Source: an uncultured Collinsella sp.
Lineage (GTDB): Bacteria > Actinomycetota > Coriobacteriia > Coriobacteriales > Coriobacteriaceae
Reading direction: 5' to 3'
Assembly: GCA_937937835.1 (NCBI GenBank)
Contig: CALDBJ010000032.1
Location: forward strand, 1-6,190
DNA: 6,190 nt
Part shown: positions 1 through 6,190 of the stretch, one piece after another
Layout: every line of letters starts with the position of its first letter
How positions within the stretch are numbered: the stretch's first letter is position 1
The notes under the pieces: model-generated
The model's input: the letters and a program-made list of their open reading frames with translations, nothing else
What the model was told of the DNA's origin: nothing
Database searches by the model: none
Program-made: the position numbers and the translations under genes

Positions 1-109
1 GCTGCGGGAACGGCCTGTCCGCCTAATGTGTTCGGCTGAGATCGGAAATCAACCATTAGGTGCATCTCCATACCCCTCTATAAAAACCTGTACCTTTTTG
101 TGCAACAAA

Positions 110-134
110 AAAAGCCGCTCAACCAGCGGCTTTT
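110..134. terminator. Bidirectional intrinsic terminator hairpin
   Basis: AAAAGCCGCT (110-119) and AGCGGCTTTT (125-134) form a perfect 10-bp inverted repeat with a 5-base loop. On the plus strand the stem runs into TTTTCTTATT; on the minus strand it runs into a run of seven T. It could end a plus-strand gene lying left of the window and also back up the thrS terminator. The sequence shows the structure; which transcripts it serves is inferred. Confidence 0.75.
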
Positions 135-148
135 CTTATTTCGGCATG

Positions 149-181
149 AAAAAAGGCGACCGCCCTATGTGGACGGTCGCC
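149..181 (-). terminator. Intrinsic terminator of thrS
   Basis: GGCGACCG (155-162) and CGGTCGCC (174-181) make an 8-bp G+C-rich stem with an 11-base loop. On the minus strand it is followed directly by six T (149-154 complement). It starts 26 bases beyond the thrS stop codon, so it is the natural transcription end of thrS. A second hairpin at 110-134 lies just beyond it. Confidence 0.85.
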
Positions 182-206
182 TTTATTAATTGTTGTGAAG
201 CTTGCC

Positions 207-1970
<1,764 letters not shown>

Positions 1971-1996
1971 GGGTATGTTTTCTCCTCTCGGATGCC

Positions 1997-2040
1997 TGAT
2001 GCAAGTGTGTGAGATGCGCTCGGCGATTTAACTTGCATCA
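1997..2040. promoter_or_regulatory. 10-bp dyad over the thrS promoter and leader
   Basis: TGATGCAAGT (1997-2006) and ACTTGCATCA (2031-2040) are perfect inverted copies, 24 bases apart, with centres 34 bp apart. The right copy touches the thrS -10 hexamer. The predicted transcription start (about 2033) falls inside that copy, so an intact hairpin would not be made in full in the RNA. A two-site DNA operator is therefore a better guess than a leader hairpin. No regulator is identified. Confidence 0.4.
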
Positions 2041-2067
2041 TTATAGGCAGGTTGCCTTGGTATACAA
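2040..2067 (-). promoter_or_regulatory. thrS: Promoter of thrS
   Basis: On the minus strand, TATAAT (2045-2040) is a perfect -10 hexamer. TTGTAT (2067-2062) lies 16 bp upstream as a weak -35 that matches consensus at its first three bases only. The predicted start is near 2033, giving a leader of about 63 bases before the thrS ATG. That is too short for a T-box leader. The -35 abuts the hairpin at 2069-2099. Confidence 0.55.
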
Positions 2068-2068
2068 G

Positions 2069-2099
2069 CGCCCGCCGCACCTTAATGGCACGGCGGGCG
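2069..2099. terminator. Terminator-like hairpin between the zinc-ribbon gene and thrS
   Basis: CGCCCGCCG (2069-2077) and CGGCGGGCG (2091-2099) form a 9-bp G+C stem with a 13-base loop. The T-rich tail (ATTTTCT) is on the plus side; the minus side continues as CTTGTATACC, a poor U-tract. Its position between two minus-strand genes suggests it ends the zinc-ribbon transcript, but the tail argues it is weak in that direction. Confidence 0.5.
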
Positions 2100-2129
2100 A
2101 TTTTCTACGCATGCTTCATCGTGTGGGCG

Positions 2130-2166
2130 CGGCTGCGGGGCACGCGGTGCCCGTGGCTTGCAGCCG
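2130..2166. other. Two-part hairpin just after the zinc-ribbon gene
   Basis: An outer stem CGGCTGC (2130-2136) / GCAGCCG (2160-2166) encloses an inner stem GGGCAC (2138-2143) / GTGCCC (2147-2152) with a 3-base loop. There is a lopsided internal loop and no T-run follows on the minus strand. It lies 18 bases after the stop codon of the gene at 2184-2615, so it would sit in that mRNA's 3' end as a stabilising structure or a pause site. Confidence 0.4.
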
Positions 2167-2183
2167 GCCCGGCGATGGATGCG

Positions 2184-2615
2184 TTACTGGATGCGAGTTC
2201 GGCAGTAGGGGCAGACCTTCCAGTGCGCATCGAGCGGGCGATGGCAGCTGGGGCAGACGTTGCGAACCTGAGTGTCGCACACCGGGCAGACGACGAAGTC
2301 CTTCTCGATGGGCGCGCCGCACTGCGGGCAGGTGCCGTACTGGGCAAGCTGGCGCTCGCGCAGGGCCATGTCCAGCTCCTGCTCCTCGCGGTCGGACGCG
2401 TAGGAGTGCGGGCGCAGGACCAGGTACGCGATGAGGCCCACAAACGGGATGAGGGCGATGATGCCCCATGCCACGTAGGCGCTGGCGCCGCGGCGGCGAG
2501 CGTCGATAAACACGTAGACGACCGACAGCACATACAGGGCGATGATAAAGCCAACGAAGGCATAGACGACGCCCATAAGCTGCGGCGACATGAGCTCGGA
2601 GATGTACTTGGACAT
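2184..2615 (-). CDS. Small membrane protein with double zinc ribbon
   Basis: A 143-residue protein with no recognised specific name. Two hydrophobic segments lie at about residues 13-37 and 46-67. The linker and second helix (FIDARRRG, then a P-F-V-G-L-I-A-Y-L run) resemble the short N-terminal membrane module called PLDc_N. A charged stretch follows (about 75-92), then eight cysteines in four CxxC knuckles: C96/C99, C110/C113, C121/C124, C135/C138. These make two zinc-ribbon units expected to face the cytoplasm. The ATG start has AAAGG about 9 bases upstream. It appears monocistronic. A weak TATAAA at 2675-2670 lacks a clear -35, so its promoter is not settled; the repeat array begins 100 bp upstream of the start codon. 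Role unknown; such proteins are often presumed to be adaptors or regulators in the membrane. Confidence 0.85.
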   Translation of the reverse strand: MSKYISELMSPQLMGVVYAFVGFIIALYVLSVVYVFIDARRRGASAYVAWGIIALIPFVGLIAYLVLRPHSYASDREEQELDMALRERQLAQYGTCPQCGAPIEKDFVVCPVCDTQVRNVCPSCHRPLDAHWKVCPYCRTRIQ

Positions 2616-2715
2616 TGAGGTGTACCTTTCGGAATATTTACATTTCGGACAAGTTTACCACGGGGTTTGTTTATATGGGACTACGGCTGGGTACGGGGCC
2701 GGCGCGGACACAAAC

Positions 2716-3052
2716 ATCTCAATCTGTAACAGGTGGGAGCGGAATCCGGGTCTAGATGTTACAGATCGAGACAAAGGGAAACTTCCAGACCCAATGTCTC
2801 AATCTGTAACAGTTACTCAGCTTAAAAAGGTCCAGATGTTACAGATTTAGACTGAGGAATCTCTCACCGACTTCAATCTCAATCTGTAACATCTAGAACC
2901 CAAATCATCAGCTAACTGTTACAGATTGAGACAAAGGATAACGTCCAGGCCGAACGTCTCAATCTGTAACAGAGACTCAGCATAAACAGGTCTAACTGTT
3001 ACAGATTTAGACATTCGAAATCGACTGATTGGTTCATCTAAATCTGCCACTA
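2716..3052. repeat. Array of nine alternating inverted 17-bp repeats, 40-bp period
   Basis: The motif reads CTGTTACAGATTGAGAC on one strand. Copies in one orientation (GTCTCAATCTGTAACAG form) start at 2716, 2796, 2876, 2956 and, decayed, 3036. Opposite copies start at 2756, 2836, 2916 and 2996. Orientation flips at every step. Every start-to-start distance is exactly 40 bp and every spacer is 23 bp. In the first eight copies TGTTACAGAT is invariant; changes fall at motif positions 1 (C/A), 12 (T/C), 13 (G/T) and 17 (C/T). The copy at 3036 keeps CAGATTTAGA but is otherwise eroded. Spacers differ, though some pairs are related. The intergenic stretch 2616-3067 contains no credible gene. Any adjacent pair could form a hairpin with a stem of up to 17 bp and a 23-base loop. 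Function unknown. Confidence 0.95.
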
Positions 3053-3067
3053 TTTACCGCGCCCGTT

Positions 3068-3931
3068 TTACCTGCTGGTGTGTTGGGAAATATCCCATTT
3101 TATCCCAAGTGTGTCACAAACGGAACGCGCCACCTGCTCACGGGAGGGACGAATATAATGTCGCCCTGACACGCCCGGCAGGGAGTGTCCCATGAGCATT
3201 TCCATGAGGTCCCAGGGCATGTGCAGCACCATCTCGCAGATGGTTCGCCACGAATTGCGAAGGTTCGACCACGGGATGCGTTCGATACCCTCGGCTGCGC
3301 ACCACTTCTTCCATCCATGATTGCACATCCCTCGGTTCATGGGCAGTCCGTCCCCGCGATCTGCTAGCCACTCGGAGCCTGCCGCGCGGCGCTCGCCTGC
3401 AATTTCGAGTAGGCGCCCGGCAGCATCCGGCAGCACCACGACTGTGCGCATTGACTTCCGCGTCTTGAGTACGCCGTTCGCCGTGGGCTCGATGCCCGCT
3501 TGCTCCATCTGGCGCACGAGGTCGACCGTTGCGAGCGTTGTGGATTCCGCCGCAAACGGCATGACCTCATCGGTGCGGATGCTCAGCGACTCACCCGACC
3601 GGTATGAGCCAAAGCACGCCATGATGAACGGCGCCTCGAGTAAGGTTCCGTGCAGGCGTCCCAGACTGTCCTTTGCCTCGGCGAGCGTGTACAGGCGCTT
3701 GGAGCGCTCGCGCGTCTTGCGGGTGGGCGCGGTGTATTTCACAGTTGCGGCAAATGGGTCGATGGGCAGCACGACAAAGCCCGACACGGTTCCGTAAATC
3801 TTGCGCAGGGTGAGCAGGGCAGTGTCTGACGTTGCTGCGGGGAGAGTCAGGAGTCATTCCTGCAGGTGCACGGGGCGAAGCTGGTCGACCGGCATCGAGC
3901 CCCACGCGCGGCGCCTCTGCTTGCGTGTCAT
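3068..3931 (-). pseudogene. Tyrosine-type integrase, N-terminally deleted, with internal stop
   Basis: Site-specific recombinase remnant. An ATG at 3931 opens a frame starting MTRKQRRRAWGS, then PVDQLRPVHLQE, an in-frame TGA (3854-3856), then LLTLPAATSDTALLTLRKIYG, and on to the stop at 3068 in the same frame. From memory, coriobacterial integrases carry a Trp in a QEWLLTL-like stretch, so the TGA looks like TGG to TGA. The roughly 80 residues normally found between AWGS and the core-binding segment are missing. Downstream, a GTG at 3787 could start a 239-residue piece holding the catalytic domain. Counted from that GTG: R63 (SYRSGE), K108 (LKTRKSMR), R177 (SNLRNSW), H201 (MGHS) and Y211 (RHYIRP). 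The usual His three residues before the second Arg is Ser174, a difference I believe is common in this subfamily. Loss of the arm and most of the core-binding part should abolish normal integration. Its 3' end lies 16 bp from the repeat array. Confidence 0.8.
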
Positions 3932-3940
3932 ATAATGTCC

Positions 3941-4035
3941 CAAGGTTGCCCGGAGCTATCTCCGTGTTACTCCGGCATCCTTGCTATCACCCCAACGCGC
4001 CAAGGTTCCAGCCGTGCGCGGTGGGGTTTCTTTTC
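3941..4035 (+). ncRNA. Candidate small RNA with terminator, upstream of the integrase remnant
   Basis: Two hairpins follow one another on the plus strand. The first is CAAGG (3941-3945) / CCTTG (3979-3983) enclosing CCGGAG (3950-3955) / CTCCGG (3970-3975). The second is ACCCCA plus CGCGC (3989-4000) against GCGCG plus TGGGGT (4016-4027), with one mismatch, followed by TTCTTTTC. The second has the form of an intrinsic terminator. A TATAAT at 3931-3936 could be a -10, but no -35 is visible. No plus-strand protein gene runs into it. The terminator is well supported; a discrete RNA is inference. Confidence 0.35.
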
Positions 4036-4068
4036 GTTTAAGGTCTCCAATCTCCATAACGTGTTCGG

Positions 4069-4096
4069 TTTACATTTTGTTGCAATGCGGCATAAT
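4069..4096 (+). promoter_or_regulatory. Plus-strand promoter in the gap before the DUF3800 series
   Basis: TTTACA (4069-4074) and CATAAT (4091-4096) each match the consensus at five of six positions, with a 16-bp spacer. The surroundings are A+T-rich. The predicted start is near 4103. It points toward the converging minus-strand gene at 4162-4662. Confidence 0.45.
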
Positions 4097-4102
4097 ATGG
4101 GT

Positions 4103-4163
4103 AGCCCTTTGCTTAAAGCTCAGGACGTGGCCAGCCTCGGAGCCGAAATCCGGGGCCTTTTTT
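4103..4163 (+). ncRNA. Candidate short RNA ending in a hairpin and T-run
   Basis: Downstream of the promoter at 4069-4096, a hairpin forms from CCTCGG (4135-4140) and CCGGGG (4150-4155), with one G-U pair and an outer GG/CC pairing across a bulge. It is followed directly by TTTTTT (4158-4163). The transcript would be only about 60 bases. The T-run overlaps the stop codon of the opposing gene (4162-4164), so read-through would be antisense to that gene. The minus strand has no T-run here, so this hairpin does not look like that gene's terminator. It could instead be the leftover end of a deleted plus-strand gene. Confidence 0.3.
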
Positions 4164-4662
4164 ATGGGCGTATTTTCTCCACCAGCTCTCCTCTTTCGCT
4201 AATCTTGCAGGAATATTTTTTGTCCCCTGGATAGGCTGTTCTGAGGACATAGCCCTTTTTCGTTACGCCGAGGATAACGACATAGTCTTGATCGATTCCG
4301 GATGCGACAACTTGAACTTTGTCTTCGCGGCCCCTTTGCCTTTGAAGGTAAACGTTGGCGGACACCCTGCCCTCCACTGTTGCTTTTAGGACCGGAAGCC
4401 TCACAACCCTGTTGAGATCAAGATTGACCAATGGGTTGAATTGCTCTCTGCTCTTCCCGTGCTTTGAGACGAGATGTAGCCATGTCGACTCGTATTGCAT
4501 GTTTGTCACGGGGGACCCATCCCATGCGACAAGGTCCAGCAGATTGTCGTCATAGTATTCTCTTGAGAGATGTGACGCGCGCAGCATATCGCACGTAAGG
4601 CCTTGGTAGCAGGGCCCAAGGTCGAGATGCCCGTCGCGGTCGAGTGAGTATCCTGTTCGCAT
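4162..4662 (-). CDS. Unidentified 166-residue protein coupled to DUF3800 gene
   Basis: No family is recognised with confidence. The ATG at 4662 shares bases with the TGA of the DUF3800 gene (TGATG), with AAGGA 7 bases upstream, which argues for translational coupling and for this start over the longer frame opening at 4719. The protein is soluble, with no signal peptide or membrane helix. The N-terminal half has aromatic and acidic patches (YYDDNLLDLVAWDGS at about 36-50). The C-terminal part holds a beta-rich stretch ending DYVVILGVTKKGYVLRTAYP (126-145). This ending resembles the last strands of BECR-type nuclease folds (the barnase/EndoU/RelE group). That likeness is by eye and weak, and no catalytic set is proven. 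Base composition is visibly more A+T-rich than thrS. It is the last gene of the series; no minus-strand terminator is evident after it. Confidence 0.75.
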   Translation of the reverse strand: MRTGYSLDRDGHLDLGPCYQGLTCDMLRASHLSREYYDDNLLDLVAWDGSPVTNMQYESTWLHLVSKHGKSREQFNPLVNLDLNRVVRLPVLKATVEGRVSANVYLQRQRGREDKVQVVASGIDQDYVVILGVTKKGYVLRTAYPGDKKYSCKISERGELVEKIRP

Positions 4663-5429
4663 CACATATTCCTTCGTCCACGAAAGTGGAACACGTTGAA
4701 CTTCTGCTCGGAAGGCCATGTCTCATAGCTCGCAAGGGTACTTGTATTTAAATTTCGACAGATGTCTCGGCATATTTGCAATTTTGCGGCACTTGACCCT
4801 TCGAGCTGCAGGTGTCCATTCCTTGAGGCGGCAAGGGCTCCGATGAATAAGTCTGCGAGCTGTATGAGGTCGTTCTCATGTGACTCGACTTCTTCGACAA
4901 ATTTTACCGAGTTGCCAAATTGGAATGTGTCGATCAGGCACCTCCTCAATGTGTCCACTCGGTCACGTTCGTCAATGCGGCGATCGATAAATAGGCGGTA
5001 TGAGTCTCTCCTGTCAAGCCAGTTGTTAAATACCTGGTAGTAGACCTTCTGAAACATTTCCTCAGTATCATCGAAGTTTGTCTCACGCCTACTGACAACG
5101 ACTGCGCGGAATCTCAGCTCGGGGTTTGAGAAGAACAGGTCGACCAAAGCCTGAAAGAAGGAGAGTCTGGACGGGCACACCGTTTTCCACCCGAATTCTC
5201 CCTGCACGTGGTAATAGGCCCTGAGTCGGTCAACCGTCCTTACAATCTCTCTCTTTTGGTCCAGGGGGCACATGATGCCTCCTATGGCCATAAAATCGTC
5301 TGCAAGAGAAGATGTGACGCAGCTTTCGTCACAATAAACGTTGTAGGTCGTGCGCTCCTCGTTTTTATGCGCGGCATCACTTCCTGCTTCGCAGTTCGCC
5401 CCGACATCATTCGTGTTTAGCGGTCTCAT
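4662..5429 (-). CDS. DUF3800 domain protein
   Basis: Matches the DUF3800 family (Pfam PF12686), for which an RNase H-like fold is predicted and whose biological role is not settled. With the ATG at 5429 it is 255 residues. The N-terminal signature YNVYCDES puts the acidic pair at D34-E35, followed by FMAIGGIMCP (46-55). A further acidic strand is LFIDRR (D149), and the family's C-terminal motif appears as HENDLIQLADLFIGAL (184-199, with D193). These conserved acids fit a metal-dependent nuclease-like site, which is inference. The ATG is preferred because AGAAGGG lies about 9 bases upstream. A GTG at 5501 would add 24 residues before the conserved region and start 5 bases after the preceding stop. 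The 3' end overlaps the next gene as TGATG. The gene is A+T-richer than thrS and sits near an integrase remnant, consistent with transfer. Confidence 0.88.
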   Translation of the reverse strand: MRPLNTNDVGANCEAGSDAAHKNEERTTYNVYCDESCVTSSLADDFMAIGGIMCPLDQKREIVRTVDRLRAYYHVQGEFGWKTVCPSRLSFFQALVDLFFSNPELRFRAVVVSRRETNFDDTEEMFQKVYYQVFNNWLDRRDSYRLFIDRRIDERDRVDTLRRCLIDTFQFGNSVKFVEEVESHENDLIQLADLFIGALAASRNGHLQLEGSSAAKLQICRDICRNLNTSTLASYETWPSEQKFNVFHFRGRRNM

Positions 5430-5473
5430 ATGATCGCGCCCTTCTTCGGATTGCCATATTTGTATCAGATATC

Positions 5474-5504
5474 GCGGTGCTAACGATTTGATTCGCGGCA
5501 CCGC
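5474..5504. other. Hairpin between the 179-residue gene and the DUF3800 gene
   Basis: GCGGTGC (5474-5480) and GCACCGC (5498-5504) are perfect inverted copies with a 17-base loop. No T-run follows on the minus strand, so it is not an intrinsic terminator. It covers the alternative GTG start at 5501, which in mRNA would be buried in the stem. This favours the ATG at 5429 as the DUF3800 start. Confidence 0.4.
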
Positions 5505-5506
5505 AC

Positions 5507-6046
5507 CTAGGCGCCGAAGAGCTTCGCGAGCACACCGAGGGCCACCAGCGCCTTGGGTACGAGATCCACGCTCTTCGTTGCAAGGTCGATGACCCTTGCA
5601 GCGTGTTCGGCGAACCCTGTCCTGCTCTTCGCCTCGGCTGCCATGCGTGCCCGCGACAGCGCCAGCTCGAGTGCCTCTTTCGTCTCGTTGTCGAGAACGG
5701 AGTCGTTGCCGATTTCGGTCACCGCCTGGCTTACCTCTACCGAAACGTCCGCCGTCGCCGTGGCCTGCGAGACGCTGCTGGAGCTAACCGTCGTACCGTT
5801 TCCGCTGTTCGTGAGCGTGGCCATGTTTGCCACGAGCCATCCCTTTGCGCGCTTTACGCCATCCAGAGTCTTGTCTCTGGGAATTGTTAGCGATCCGGTG
5901 CACCTGAGCGGGAAGGAAAACCCTTCCATCTGCAGCATGAGGTCGTCGATGTGTTCCTGGGTGCTCTCACCATAATCTCCCGCAGTGATGCAGTCGCACT
6001 CGTAGATGAGATCCTCCACGTGCGTCTCCGCTAATGATTGAGACAT
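5507..6046 (-). CDS. Unrecognised 179-residue protein with hydrophobic C-terminal helix
   Basis: No family recognised. It starts at an ATG with a strong GAAGGAG site 8 bases upstream. Residues 1-76 look like a small folded domain with C18, C20 and C49. Residues 77-111 are rich in Ser, Thr and Val (TNSGNGTTVSSSS and onward) and look like a flexible or beta-type linker. Residues 116-178 should be helical: first a charged amphipathic part (ETKEALELALSRARMAAEAK), then a hydrophobic end (DLVPKALVALGVLAKLFGA). The C-terminal end could contact membrane or drive oligomer formation, but it is short and no signal peptide is present. It lies 40 bases after the upstream partial gene and 77 bases before the DUF3800 ATG, so the genes are probably cotranscribed. 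The gene is real by its ribosome binding site and length; its role is unknown. Confidence 0.8.
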   Translation of the reverse strand: MSQSLAETHVEDLIYECDCITAGDYGESTQEHIDDLMLQMEGFSFPLRCTGSLTIPRDKTLDGVKRAKGWLVANMATLTNSGNGTTVSSSSVSQATATADVSVEVSQAVTEIGNDSVLDNETKEALELALSRARMAAEAKSRTGFAEHAARVIDLATKSVDLVPKALVALGVLAKLFGA

Positions 6047-6086
6047 GGTTATTACTCCTTCCCATAAATGAATTGAATAACGCGGT

Positions 6087-6190
6087 CTACGCGGACCTTA
6101 CTTGATCCGCCTCCAGCCCTTCGCCTTCAGGAGCCGCAGCCTGAGCTTGGGACAGCTCGGCCTGGTCGCGTGCCGTCTCCAGGATCTTCG
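6087..6190 (-). CDS. C-terminal end of an unidentified protein (cut by window edge)
   Basis: The minus-strand frame from 6188 reads KILETARDQAELSQAQAAAP and then a short acidic tail, ending in TAG at 6087-6089. Thirty-three residues are visible. The Glu/Ala/Gln-rich composition suggests a helical or coiled-coil end. A competing minus-strand frame is also open from the edge to about 6098, but it codes an Arg-rich string of unlikely composition. The stop lies 40 bases before the 179-residue gene, so it is probably the previous gene of the same transcript. Confidence 0.5.
   Translation of the reverse strand, partial: KILETARDQAELSQAQAAAPEGEGLEADQVRSA

Noticed and set aside
3..26. Possible last codons of a plus-strand gene entering from the left (ends in TAA at 24-26)
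   Set aside because: Only seven sense codons are visible, which cannot be told from chance. The bidirectional hairpin at 110-134 would fit such a gene but does not prove it.
1971..2068. T-box leader for thrS
   Set aside because: The predicted leader is about 63 bases, too short, and no T-box core motif or antiterminator pair is seen.
2052..2618. 188-residue plus-strand open frame
   Set aside because: It lies antisense to the zinc-ribbon membrane protein, whose cysteine motifs, helices and ribosome binding site show the minus strand is coding.
2716..3052. CRISPR array
   Set aside because: Copies alternate in strand, spacers are 23 bp and partly related to each other, and no cas gene or leader is in view.
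3591..3905. Separate 104-residue minus-strand gene
   Set aside because: It overlaps the integrase remnant in another frame. The integrase signal continues in the catalytic frame through the TGA.
3941..4030. tRNA gene as integrase target
   Set aside because: The stems do not give a cloverleaf; there is no T-loop consensus or acceptor pairing, and the second hairpin is a terminator type.
3866..4234. Plus-strand open frames in the gap between integrase remnant and cargo genes
   Set aside because: No convincing ribosome binding site or domain; they run through two terminator hairpins and a promoter.

Overview
The window looks like chromosome of a Coriobacteriia member, probably Collinsella or a close relative. 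The basis is a G+C-rich threonyl-tRNA synthetase of coriobacterial character and an integrase remnant that resembles, from memory, integrases seen in that class. No rRNA or tRNA gene is present to settle the taxon. All protein genes supported here lie on the minus strand, so the natural reading direction is right to left.

Left part (about 1-2615), housekeeping. thrS (207-1970) lacks the usual N-terminal TGS domain. It has its own promoter with a perfect TATAAT, a 10-bp dyad over the promoter and leader, and two hairpins at its 3' end. Upstream of it is a small membrane protein with two transmembrane helices and a double zinc ribbon (2184-2615). Two hairpins separate the genes.

Middle (about 2616-3067), a non-coding stretch that holds the most striking object in the window. 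A 17-bp motif occurs nine times (eight good copies, one decayed) in strictly alternating orientation. Copy starts are exactly 40 bp apart (2716, 2756, ... 3036) and every spacer is 23 bp. This is not a CRISPR, because the copies alternate in strand, and I know no named element with this architecture. It sits between the zinc-ribbon gene and an integrase remnant.

Right part (about 3068-6190), mobile or accessory DNA. A tyrosine-integrase pseudogene (3068-3931) seems to have lost most of its N-terminal arm and core-binding region to a deletion, and carries an in-frame TGA where a Trp is expected. A 230-bp gene-free stretch follows, with two plus-strand hairpins ending in T-runs, one of them behind a good promoter, so one or two small RNAs are possible. 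Then comes a more A+T-rich minus-strand gene series in transcription order: the 3' end of an unidentified gene (6087-6190), an unrecognised 179-residue protein with a hydrophobic C-terminal helix (5507-6046), a DUF3800 protein with a predicted RNase H-like fold (4662-5429), and a 166-residue protein coupled to it by a TGATG stop-start overlap (4162-4662). The series next to an integrase remnant looks like cargo of a decayed integrative element. A defence or toxin role is possible but is inference only.
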